Source: Chromatiales bacterium (ex Bugula neritina AB1) (GTDB lineage Bacteria; Pseudomonadota; Gammaproteobacteria; Granulosicoccales; Granulosicoccaceae). From it: a stretch of DNA of 64,000 nucleotides. A program made the position numbers and the translations under genes. Numbering within the stretch: the stretch's first letter is position 1; every line of letters starts with the position of its first letter. Positions 15,711 through 23,164 of the stretch are shown piece after piece. Where the stretch lies: NCBI GenBank assembly GCA_001730015.1, contig MDLA01000134.1, forward strand, positions 1 through 64,000, given 5' to 3'. The notes beneath the pieces are model-generated. The model was given only the letters and a program-made list of their open reading frames with translations. It was not told the origin of the DNA and searched no databases.

Positions 15711-16934
15711 ATGACGACCGGCTGGCAAAGGATAATCGCACATGCAGATATGGATGCATTCTACGCGTCAGTAGAACAGCTCGATAACCCTGATCTGTGT
15801 GGTCAGGCGATGGTTATCGGCCCTCAAAGCAAACGCGGGGTTGTCCTGACGGCCAGTTACGAGGCCCGGCAGTTCGGTATCAAAAGCGCCATGCCAATGG
15901 CAGAAGCGCTGCGGCGTTGCCCGGATATACTTGTAGTGCCACCCCGATTCGAGCGCTACCAGGAGCAATCAGCCGCCATAATGGCTGCGTTTAACGATTT
16001 TTCTCCGCAGGTGGAAGCACTATCTCTGGACGAAGCGTTTGTCGATATGTCTGGCGCTGAGGGTATTTTCGGTGCCCCGGAGCAGATGGCGGAGCAGATT
16101 AAATCAGCAGTTTATACGGCAACAGGCGGGCTGACGGCTTCGGTTGGGGTCAGCGCGACAAAGTACGTTGCTAAAGTAGCCAGTGATTTTAACAAGCCCG
16201 ATGGCATCTGCGTGGTACCGCCGGAAGACGCGGTCGCCTGGCTCGATCCAATGCCGGTATCGCGCCTGTGGGGAGCCGGCCCGAAAACCGTGCCTCGTCT
16301 TCAGCGTATTGGACTGTATACAATCGGTGATGTTCGCCGGGCCGATTCGCAATGGCTTGAGCAGAATATGGGGCGTTCCGGTATGCATTTTCAAACTCTG
16401 GCGAATGCCAGAGATCCGCGCCCGGTTGCGCGAAGGCGTTCGGCGCGCAGTATCGGTTCTGATCGTACCCTGAACGAAAACGTTTCATCGAAGGAAGCCA
16501 TTGAACTGCATCTGCGGCGATCCGCAGACCGAATCGGGCGCCGCTTGCGAAATAAGGGCTATCGCTGTCGTGGCGTGCGGGTAAGGCTGAAAACGGCAGA
16601 TTTTAAATTGCTGACACGCCAGGTCCAATTGCCCGAACCGACCGATGTAGCAGATCAGCTTTATGCTGTTGCAACGGGGTTGCTGTCTCGCTTCCAGCCC
16701 AATCAGTCCATTCGTCTGGTCGGTATGGCGGCCTTTGATCTGAGCCGCGAAAATGACCCGCAGCAGTTTGATCTTTTTGGTGAAAAAGACAAATCACAGG
16801 CACTGGAAGTAACGGTCGATCGTGTTATAGAAAAGTATGGCAATGGCATGGTGGTGCGGGCAGGCGACCTGCAGCGCTCCCGTACAGTGGCAGACTACAC
16901 ACCGAATCTCGATTTCATCGATGACTCTGTGTGA
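15711..16934 (+). CDS. dinB: DNA polymerase IV
   Basis: A 407-residue Y-family polymerase. The catalytic residues are visible: HADMDAFYASVEQ (first Asp, steric gate region) near residue 10 and LSLDEAFVDMSG (Asp-Glu) near residue 105. Then comes the palm segment ASVGVSATKYVAKVASDFNKPDG, the helix-hairpin-helix region (VSRLWGAGPKTVPRLQRIG) and a little-finger domain (SIGSDRTLNENVSS). The end QQFDLFGE resembles a beta-clamp-binding motif (QLxLF type). It performs error-prone translesion synthesis past damaged bases. The upstream LexA box indicates induction by DNA damage. Length and all domains are normal. Confidence 0.95.
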   Translation: MTTGWQRIIAHADMDAFYASVEQLDNPDLCGQAMVIGPQSKRGVVLTASYEARQFGIKSAMPMAEALRRCPDILVVPPRFERYQEQSAAIMAAFNDFSPQVEALSLDEAFVDMSGAEGIFGAPEQMAEQIKSAVYTATGGLTASVGVSATKYVAKVASDFNKPDGICVVPPEDAVAWLDPMPVSRLWGAGPKTVPRLQRIGLYTIGDVRRADSQWLEQNMGRSGMHFQTLANARDPRPVARRRSARSIGSDRTLNENVSSKEAIELHLRRSADRIGRRLRNKGYRCRGVRVRLKTADFKLLTRQVQLPEPTDVADQLYAVATGLLSRFQPNQSIRLVGMAAFDLSRENDPQQFDLFGEKDKSQALEVTVDRVIEKYGNGMVVRAGDLQRSRTVADYTPNLDFIDDSV

Positions 16935-17064
16935 ACCTTTTATTTGGCAGATCATGCAAAAGTATTTCTGTTGTACGCCGTTGCTATCTGCATAAGGCCC
17001 CTTCGCGTAATTGAATCGGATTCCCCTCGCGACCGGTACAGGTGGTCACTATCAAGGAGAGAAA

Positions 17065-18483
17065 ATGGACAACAATGTCAGCCAGCGGACCACAACCGAC
17101 AAAGCCCTTCGTATTAACCTTGACGATCGCAAATACGGTACGATCGCCGAAATCGGGGCGGGACAGGAAGTCGCGCGGCAGTTTTTTCTAGCGGGTGCGG
17201 CGGCTGGTACTATTGCCAAGACAATGTCTGCCTATGATATGCAATTCTCTGATGCAATCTACGGTGTTCAGACTGGCGGGCGCTACGTAAGCCGCAGTCG
17301 CGTAGAGGCGATGCTTGACAAGGAATTTGGCCTTGTTATAGATCGGGTCGGTAATTCACGCCCGGCTAATTCACGTTTCTTTTCCTACGCGGCGACTGTC
17401 TCTGCCAAGAGCTTCAGACGAAATAACGAGTGCCACGCCTGGTGCGGAGTGCGGGTGCAGATGTACCCTGGAGCAGAGGCTTCGGAAATCGTAATCCATG
17501 TGCGTATGCGTGATTCTACCGCTGAAGCACAGCAGGAGGCTCTGGGGATTGTCGGGGTCAATCTGGTCTATGGGGCATTTTATTATTTTGAAGATCCAAA
17601 GGTTCTACTCGACTCGCTCACCGATAACATCGGGGAATCGCGTATAGAAATTGATTCCGTCTATTTTCGCGGGCCGTTCTTTGAAGAGATAGATGATCGA
17701 ACGATCAATCTGCACCTGATCCGCAGCAAGAAAACTCACGCGATTATGATCAACCATGACGGTACAGTCGCAGTGCCTTCAGAGATGTTGTATAAAAAAA
17801 ATGTGCTCACGATTCGTGGTTCGTTCAAGCCGGTGACCAAGCTTAATGTTGATATGATAGAGCAGGGAAACAAGGTGTTCAATGAGCTGCCTGATGTGAA
17901 CGAAAACAACACGATTGTGCTGGCAGAAATCTCGTTAAATGACTGGCTGGGTAACGATTTAAATGCAACGGAAGAGGATCTGGTTGTTCGTATAAAGCTG
18001 TTAAATTCACTGGGCTATAGTGTGATGGTGTCAGACTATACCCGCTACTTTTCACTGCGTGCTTACTTCCGCCAGTATACAGATCGCCAGATTGGTATTG
18101 TGCTCGGCATGATAAACATGCGTCAGATATTTGATGAAGATCGATACGATACTGTTGAGGGTGGAATTCTGGAAGCATTCGGCAAGCTGTTTCCGGATAA
18201 CACAAGGCTGTATGTGTACCCTGAAATCTGTGAGTCGGGTGAGCTCAGTGATCTGACGATGCTGGATGTTGCCGATAACCTTAAATTTCTCTATCGCCAT
18301 TTACTGGAAAACAAGTTTATCTGTAATATCGACACCAGTGATGTAGATTTGCTGAGCATCTTCTCCCGCGATATTCTCTCTAAATTGCCAAGCGGAGGCA
18401 GTGACTGGGAGGAAGCTGTGCCTCAGGATGTCGCAGCTGCTATTGTTGACGAGCGATTATTCGGGTTTAAAAAAGCGGCGTAG
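17065..18483 (+). CDS. Conserved protein of unknown function (about 470 aa)
   Basis: The start at ATG 17065 is chosen because AAGGAGAG lies 7-8 bases before it; a longer frame from 17011 has no such site. The protein begins LRINLDDRKYGTIAEIGAGQ and has GGAAGTIAKTMSAYDM-like and NNECHAWCGVRVQ segments, ending LLSIFSRDILSKL. I recall that similar proteins are widespread in bacteria and have received conflicting automatic labels. I see no transmembrane segment, signal peptide or known catalytic motif that justifies any of them. The TIAKTMSAYDM region and a second half containing SLNDWLGNDL are the most conserved-looking parts. Cytoplasmic location likely. Function unknown. Confidence 0.85.
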   Translation: MDNNVSQRTTTDKALRINLDDRKYGTIAEIGAGQEVARQFFLAGAAAGTIAKTMSAYDMQFSDAIYGVQTGGRYVSRSRVEAMLDKEFGLVIDRVGNSRPANSRFFSYAATVSAKSFRRNNECHAWCGVRVQMYPGAEASEIVIHVRMRDSTAEAQQEALGIVGVNLVYGAFYYFEDPKVLLDSLTDNIGESRIEIDSVYFRGPFFEEIDDRTINLHLIRSKKTHAIMINHDGTVAVPSEMLYKKNVLTIRGSFKPVTKLNVDMIEQGNKVFNELPDVNENNTIVLAEISLNDWLGNDLNATEEDLVVRIKLLNSLGYSVMVSDYTRYFSLRAYFRQYTDRQIGIVLGMINMRQIFDEDRYDTVEGGILEAFGKLFPDNTRLYVYPEICESGELSDLTMLDVADNLKFLYRHLLENKFICNIDTSDVDLLSIFSRDILSKLPSGGSDWEEAVPQDVAAAIVDERLFGFKKAA

Positions 18484-18554
18484 CCTCACCCGCAGCTGTA
18501 GATCTTCTGGCAACACGCGGGCAAACGGGCGTGCGTACTTACTTTTAGCAACAG

Positions 18555-18583
18555 CAACACGCGAACGGGGTTTCGTTGTGTTG
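18555..18583. terminator. Hairpin between converging genes (possible terminator)
   Basis: CAACAC at 18555-18560 pairs with GTGTTG at 18578-18583, with an inner CGAA/TTCG match and small bulges. It lies between the converging ends of the unknown-function gene (18483) and the TetR gene (18635). There is no strong T-tract, so termination is only a guess. Confidence 0.3.
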
Positions 18584-18634
18584 TCGGAACAGAGCCTGTA
18601 CCGGGGCTGTTGTCATTGGCCTGCCGGTCATAGT

Positions 18635-19252
18635 TCAGCTTTCATGAGCGGAAAGAGCCGGCGCGGCCGCCAGTATCATTTCGCGAGCCATCATTAGTTT
18701 TTCGTCCCTGCTAGCATTTTTGCCAATCGGACCATCGACAAACAGATTTGCCAGTCCATGCAATGCCGACCAGGCAAGCAGTTCTTTAGCGCTGAGGTTA
18801 TCGGGGTCGTTGTCTTTAAGCGTTTCACCAAACCCGTCTTTCAGATGCGCGCTGAGCTGATTAGCAGCGCGGGTGTAGTTTTCATCATTGGTGTAAAGCG
18901 TCTCTTCGCTCCACATAGCACGAAAAAATGCCGGCTTATCTAATGCGAATTTTACGTATGCGAGACCAACGCGGGTGAACGCATTGTCGCCGGGCTGCGG
19001 TTCGTCGGGTGCGTTCCTGGCCTGCAGCATTGCTACTGACAGTTGATCCAGCGCGCGCGTTGCAAATGCAGTGAGCAGTGATCGCTTATCGGCGTAGTGA
19101 CGGAAAGCCGACGATGGCGAAACACCGATCAACTTGGCGCAGGCCCGTAATGTAACGGCCTCCAGCCCGAATCGCGTGGCAATTTCATCTACGGCATCGA
19201 GCAGGGATTCCGCAAGATTGCCGTGGTGATAAGACGTTTTTCCCTTTCTCAT
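18635..19252 (-). CDS. TetR/AcrR family transcriptional regulator
   Basis: The DNA-binding domain begins GKTSYHHGNLAESLLDAVDE and has the helix-turn-helix LRACAKLIGVSPSSAFRHYA with ADKRSLLTAFA after it. That is the TetR_N pattern followed by the WHG-type ligand domain (FALDKPAFFRAMWSE). I use ATG 19252 (MRKGKTSYHHGNL); the frame stays open to 19321 but those residues are atypical. It is divergent from the DUF2852 gene. A TGTGAaCAgTGaTCACA palindrome lies between them (19340-19356). The regulator probably represses itself and the divergent gene. Ligand unknown. Confidence 0.88.
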   Translation of the reverse strand: MRKGKTSYHHGNLAESLLDAVDEIATRFGLEAVTLRACAKLIGVSPSSAFRHYADKRSLLTAFATRALDQLSVAMLQARNAPDEPQPGDNAFTRVGLAYVKFALDKPAFFRAMWSEETLYTNDENYTRAANQLSAHLKDGFGETLKDNDPDNLSAKELLAWSALHGLANLFVDGPIGKNASRDEKLMMAREMILAAAPALSAHES

Positions 19253-19339
19253 ACAGGGCATTCCGGCCATTGAATGTTTACAGTGTTCACTTTTTTTCGC
19301 TGAAGCTCTTGTATGTTTCAAAATTGTGCGTATATTATA

Positions 19340-19356
19340 TGTGAACAGTGATCACA
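19340..19356. promoter_or_regulatory. Candidate TetR operator in the divergent region
   Basis: TGTGAACAGTGATCACA is a 17-bp palindrome with one mismatched pair around a central base. A related half-site (ACAGTGTTCAC, the reverse complement of GTGAACACTGT) occurs at 19271-19281, near the TetR start. Two similar sites in the gap between a TetR gene and its divergent neighbour are what autoregulation would need. It also resembles a CRP site, but the spacing is one base longer than TGTGA-N6-TCACA. Confidence 0.5.
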
Positions 19357-19439
19357 TAAGTCAACTTGTTGTTGAATTATGCCTTAGGCACTGTTGGTTC
19401 GATTTTACAATTGAGTTTAACTACAAGAGGATAAATGCA

Positions 19440-19871
19440 ATGACAGCGTCAAGCGCTTCCACGGTTGAAGAGACGAATTACCAGTCACGGAGCAAATGTG
19501 GTCGGGGTTGGGGTAAGCACGCGAACTGGACTGGAATAAACATCGCCGCCATGGTTGTCGGCTTCGTTTTATTCTGGCCTTTCGGGCTGGTTGTTTTGTA
19601 CTGGATTTTAAAGGGAAGAGATGTGAGAGATTTGCCTTACGCAATTCGTGAGCAGTGGTCACGGATGTCAGGCTGCGGGTCGAGACGCAGTGGCAGCGGT
19701 AATGTTGTCTTTAACGACTTTCAACAGACCCAGTATGATCGTATCAGTGAAATAAAGGCCGAGATCAAAGATCGTTCGCGGCGTTTTGCAGAGTTCCAAA
19801 GCGATGCCAAACGTCGTGCAGACGAAGACGAATTTGATCGCTTTATGGCTGATACATCTGCTCGACAGTAA
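19440..19871 (+). CDS. DUF2852 domain-containing membrane protein
   Basis: Start ATG 19440 (MTASSAST), preceded by AGAGGA; the frame extends upstream to 19326 but that part lies in the regulatory gap. The protein of 143 residues has one hydrophobic segment (INIAAMVVGFVLFWPFGLVV) and a charged tail (FNDFQQTQYDRISEIKAEIK ... DEDEFDRFMADTSARQ). This is the DUF2852 layout: membrane helix, linker with SGSGN-type residues, coiled-coil-like end. The molecular role of the family is not known. The divergent TetR gene suggests regulated expression. Confidence 0.82.
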   Translation: MTASSASTVEETNYQSRSKCGRGWGKHANWTGINIAAMVVGFVLFWPFGLVVLYWILKGRDVRDLPYAIREQWSRMSGCGSRRSGSGNVVFNDFQQTQYDRISEIKAEIKDRSRRFAEFQSDAKRRADEDEFDRFMADTSARQ

Positions 19872-19935
19872 ACCGGAACAATACAGCAGGCTGTGCAATG
19901 GCACAGCCGGGCTGCAGAGTGAATGGCAGCTCTAT

Positions 19936-19989
19936 ATAATGATCACTGCATTCGAGATATGTAAACAATCACCCTGCTGAGATCATTAT
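19936..19989 (+). repeat. Inverted repeat spanning the amidase start codon
   Basis: ATAATGATC at 19936-19944 is the exact reverse complement of GATCATTAT at 19981-19989, with a 36-nt loop. The right arm includes the first two bases of the amidase ATG (19988-19990) and the place where a ribosome-binding site should be. In the mRNA this could hide the start. Observed pairing; regulatory role is inference. Confidence 0.4.
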
Positions 19990-21424
19990 GACTGACCAAC
20001 CGTTGTGGCAACTGAGTGCTGTCGAGCTGGCCGCGAAAATCCGCAGGGGTGACATTTCTGCCGTTGACGCTGTAGCCAGTTCTATAGAAAGGCTCGAAGA
20101 GTGCAACTCGCAGGTCAATGCAGTGACGGTGTCGCTGGCAGAGGCCGCGATGAAGCAGGCTGAGGCAGCGGACAGGCAGTCTGAAAGCGGTACCGGGCTT
20201 GGTGTTCTGCATGGTGTACCCGTTACCGTCAAAGAGAATATAGATCAGCGCGGACTGGCCAATACCAATGGTTTACCGGCCCTTGAACATAATATAGCGA
20301 CGGACGACTCCCCGATTGTCCGCAACCTCCGGCAAGCCGGCGCGGTAATTATCGGCCGCACCAACACACCTGAATTCAGCTATCGCTGGTTTACCGACAA
20401 CCCGCTGCGCGGAAAAACTCTGAATCCGTGGAATGCTGATCTGACACCGGGCGGTTCCTCCGGTGGTGCGGCAAGTTCGGTAGCGCTCGGTATCGGTGCT
20501 ATAGCGCATGGCAATGATCTGGGTGGTTCCCTGCGCTATCCGGCGTATGCGTGCGGGGTGTCGACAATAAAACCCGGGCTCGGCCGGGTGGCGGCGTATA
20601 ATCCGACATCCGCGGAGGAGCGCCCGCCGGTGTTGCAAATGATGAGCGTTCAGGGGCCCATTGCACGTGAAGTACGTGACGTGCGGTTAGCGCTCGAGGT
20701 TATGGCGCAACCCGATTACCGCGATCCCTGGTGGGTGCCGGCACCGCTGCACGGGCCGCAGGAGTCAGGCCGGATTAAGGTCGCTCTAACCTACGGACCG
20801 CAGCATTCTGGCTGTGATCCCGCGGTTGTGTCGGCCCTTGATCAAGCAGCGGATCATCTGGCCGGTTGCGGTTACCGGGTCGAGAAAGTGGATCCCCCGG
20901 CTCTTGCCGAGGGAGCGGACATGTGGCGCAAGCTGATTGGCGCTGATACTCATCAGTTAATGCTGTCAACAATGCGCAAGCTCGGTTCTGAACAGATTGT
21001 ACAGGTGGCAGAGGTATTTTCAGGCTTTGATATACCCGCTGATCTCAAGGGGTATATGGAACTGACTGCTGAGAGAACCAGAATCTGGCGTGAATGGGCC
21101 GAATTTATGGAACAATATCCGATCGTTCTTGCGCCAGTTTCACAACGCCCGCCTTTTACCCAGGGTGCGGATGAAAATGGCCCTGAAGCCATACGGCAGC
21201 TGGTGCTGGATCAGGAAATGCTCTATCTGGTTAACCTGTTAGGCTTACCCTCGGCTTCGGTGCCAACGGGAATTTCTAATGATACCCCGATGGGAGTGCA
21301 GCTGATCGGGCGGCGATTCCGTGAAGACCAGTGTCTGGATGCGGCACAGGCGATAGAAGATCGTACCGGTGTGCTGGTCCGGGGTTTATGGGGAACACCT
21401 AGCCGGCATTATTCACGGGATTGA
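19988..21424 (+). CDS. Amidase (amidase-signature family)
   Basis: A 478-residue amidase-signature enzyme. The Ser-cisSer-Lys catalytic set is visible: Lys in GVPVTVKENID near residue 80, the cis-Ser in TPGGSSGGAASSVA near 155, and the nucleophile in GNDLGGSLRYPA near 180. It hydrolyses an amide bond. The family includes GatA, indole-acetamide hydrolase and AtzE types, and no specific substrate can be assigned. There is no gatB or gatC beside it, so it is not the tRNA amidotransferase. The last five codons (HYSRD) and the stop lie within repeat copy B, so the natural C-terminus may have been replaced. The start codon lies in an inverted repeat. Confidence 0.9.
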   Translation: MTDQPLWQLSAVELAAKIRRGDISAVDAVASSIERLEECNSQVNAVTVSLAEAAMKQAEAADRQSESGTGLGVLHGVPVTVKENIDQRGLANTNGLPALEHNIATDDSPIVRNLRQAGAVIIGRTNTPEFSYRWFTDNPLRGKTLNPWNADLTPGGSSGGAASSVALGIGAIAHGNDLGGSLRYPAYACGVSTIKPGLGRVAAYNPTSAEERPPVLQMMSVQGPIAREVRDVRLALEVMAQPDYRDPWWVPAPLHGPQESGRIKVALTYGPQHSGCDPAVVSALDQAADHLAGCGYRVEKVDPPALAEGADMWRKLIGADTHQLMLSTMRKLGSEQIVQVAEVFSGFDIPADLKGYMELTAERTRIWREWAEFMEQYPIVLAPVSQRPPFTQGADENGPEAIRQLVLDQEMLYLVNLLGLPSASVPTGISNDTPMGVQLIGRRFREDQCLDAAQAIEDRTGVLVRGLWGTPSRHYSRD

Positions 21425-21561
21425 CGGGATCTCACTTGATCTTTGATTCCACAGAGAATATTTTCTCTTGCAAATATCGGTAAGTATTCGACACGAGAAG
21501 AATATCCATTGTGAGGCAAATTTCTACGCGATATTCTCGCCACCCCTAGAATAATGTGGGC
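21403..21561 (-). repeat. Dispersed palindromic repeat, copy B (MITE-like)
   Basis: Read on the minus strand, this copy starts GCCCACATTATTCTAGGGGT and ends near ATCCCGTCAATCCCGTGAAT. The core CGAATACTTACCGATATTTG matches copies A and D closely. The element is about 159 bp, slightly shorter than copies A and D because bases are missing in the left half. Its right edge overlaps the last codons and TGA of the amidase gene. Confidence 0.82.
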
Positions 21562-21689
21562 TAAATCGGTAAGGAACCTGTCAGACGTGCTTTCTACACC
21601 AGGGTGCAGTAATTTCTGGCCTAATCTGCCTGGATTCTTTAATGCCGGGTTGGTTGCTTGCTTTGAATGAGTGAAAAACGGAGAGACGA

Positions 21690-21989
21690 GTGCTATTGCA
21701 TATTTGCGAACAGGCAGATTACGACAGGGCGGTAAAAACCGGAGTCTATGAATGTGCCTCGCTCGATAACGAAGGTTTTATTCACTGCTGCTCAGAGTCC
21801 CAGCTACCGGGTGTAGTGGAACGCTACTATAGTGGCCGCGACGGGCTATTGCTGTTGCATATAGATGCCGGCAAATTGCAGGCAAGGCTCGAATACGAAA
21901 ACACCGTTGGCGGGGAAGAATTGTTCCCCCACGTCTATGGATCGATTGCTATGGACTCAATTGTATCTGCTGAGCCGTTAAGCAATTAG
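21690..21989 (+). CDS. DUF952 family protein
   Basis: A 99-residue protein starting at GTG 21690, with GGAGAGA a few bases upstream. Motifs fit DUF952: LLHICEQADYDRAV, GFIHCCSESQLPGVVERYY (the 'GFIHCS' signature), LLLLHIDAGKL and LFPHVYGSIAMDSIV. The family is small and cytoplasmic, distantly similar to ADP-ribosyl-type folds, and its function is unknown. It converges with the aminotransferase gene, whose stop lies 4 bp inside its end. Confidence 0.88.
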   Translation: MLLHICEQADYDRAVKTGVYECASLDNEGFIHCCSESQLPGVVERYYSGRDGLLLLHIDAGKLQARLEYENTVGGEELFPHVYGSIAMDSIVSAEPLSN

Positions 21990-23125
21990 GCGCTTGCGTC
22001 GAATACCTGATCGACCACGTTCTGCAGACTCTCAACGGTCCTGTCTACATTCTGTAGTTTGTCCAGACCGAACAGACCCAGGCGAAAGCTCGAATATCCG
22101 TCGCCCTCATCGCACATCAGGGGAACGCCGGCGGCAACTTGCAAGCCGTGCTCGGCAAAGCGTTTTCCACTTTGAATTGCAGCATCAGAGGTGTAACTGA
22201 CAACAACTCCCGGGGCCTGAAATCCTGCGGCGGCAACGCTAGAGATACCTTTTGCCTCAAGCATTGCTCTCACGCGGTTACCTAGCTCCTGTTGTTGCAC
22301 GCACGCCTCTTTGAAACCGAATGACTTAGTCTCCAGCATGACATCACGAAAGATCCTGAGAGATTCCGTTGGCATGGTTGCATGGTAGGCATGTGCACCG
22401 TTTTCATAGGCTTCCATTATCTGCAACCATTTTTTAAGGTCACAGGTGAAGCTGTCACTTTCGGTTGATTCTATAGTTGCCCGGGCATTTTCCCCCAGCA
22501 TCACCAGCCCGGCACAAGGCGGACCGCTCCAGCCTTTTTGTGGTGCGCTGATTAATACATCAACTCCTGCTGCTTTCATATCAACCCAGATGGTTCCGGA
22601 GGCAATGCAATCGAGTACCAGGATTCCCCCGACCGCGTGAACAGTCTGACTGATGCTTTTGATGTAGTCGCCCGGGAGGATCATCCCTGAGGAGGTTTCC
22701 ACATGAGGAGCAAATACTACCGAGGGCTTTTCTTTTTCGATTGTGCGAATGACTTCTTCAATTGGTGCGGGTGCGAAGGGAGCAGTATCACCTTCGCCTG
22801 TGCGCCGTGCTTTTAACACGTGTGTCTCGGACGGAATATTACCGACCTCGAAAATCTGCGACCAGCGATAACTGAACCAGCCATTTCGAATGACCAGGCA
22901 TTTTTTGCCGCGTGCAAACTGCCGTGCTGCGGCTTCCATACCAAAACTGCCACTGCCTGGAACCACGATAGCCGAGTGCGCGTTATAGGCTTCCTTCAGC
23001 ATGGCAGAGATGTCTTTCATCACACCCTGAAAACACTGAGACATATGGTTGAGGGAGCGGTCGGTGTAGACGACTGAGTATTCCAGGAGTCCGTTTGGAT
23101 CGACTTTGTCGTAGAGGGCTGGCAT
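21986..23125 (-). CDS. Class V aminotransferase (alanine-glyoxylate or serine-type)
   Basis: A 379-residue fold type I PLP enzyme. GSGSFGMEAAARQF is the phosphate-binding region near residue 57, VLDCIASGTIW holds the PLP-ring Asp, and ISAPQKGWSGPP has the PLP Lys near residue 195. The C-terminal half has the small-domain SSFRLGLFG arginine. The family includes serine-glyoxylate and alanine-glyoxylate aminotransferases. It lies 39 bp after another class V aminotransferase on the same strand, so the two are probably an operon. The two proteins are only distantly similar, so this is not a recent duplication. Exact amino donor unknown. Confidence 0.87.
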   Translation of the reverse strand: MPALYDKVDPNGLLEYSVVYTDRSLNHMSQCFQGVMKDISAMLKEAYNAHSAIVVPGSGSFGMEAAARQFARGKKCLVIRNGWFSYRWSQIFEVGNIPSETHVLKARRTGEGDTAPFAPAPIEEVIRTIEKEKPSVVFAPHVETSSGMILPGDYIKSISQTVHAVGGILVLDCIASGTIWVDMKAAGVDVLISAPQKGWSGPPCAGLVMLGENARATIESTESDSFTCDLKKWLQIMEAYENGAHAYHATMPTESLRIFRDVMLETKSFGFKEACVQQQELGNRVRAMLEAKGISSVAAAGFQAPGVVVSYTSDAAIQSGKRFAEHGLQVAAGVPLMCDEGDGYSSFRLGLFGLDKLQNVDRTVESLQNVVDQVFDASA

Positions 23126-23164
23126 GAGTAGTTCCTGTGTTGCTGGATTTGATCTGGTTATTTT

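Noticed and set aside
19340-19356. CRP binding site
   Set aside because: The half-sites are 7 bases apart instead of 6, and a divergent TetR gene gives a simpler explanation.
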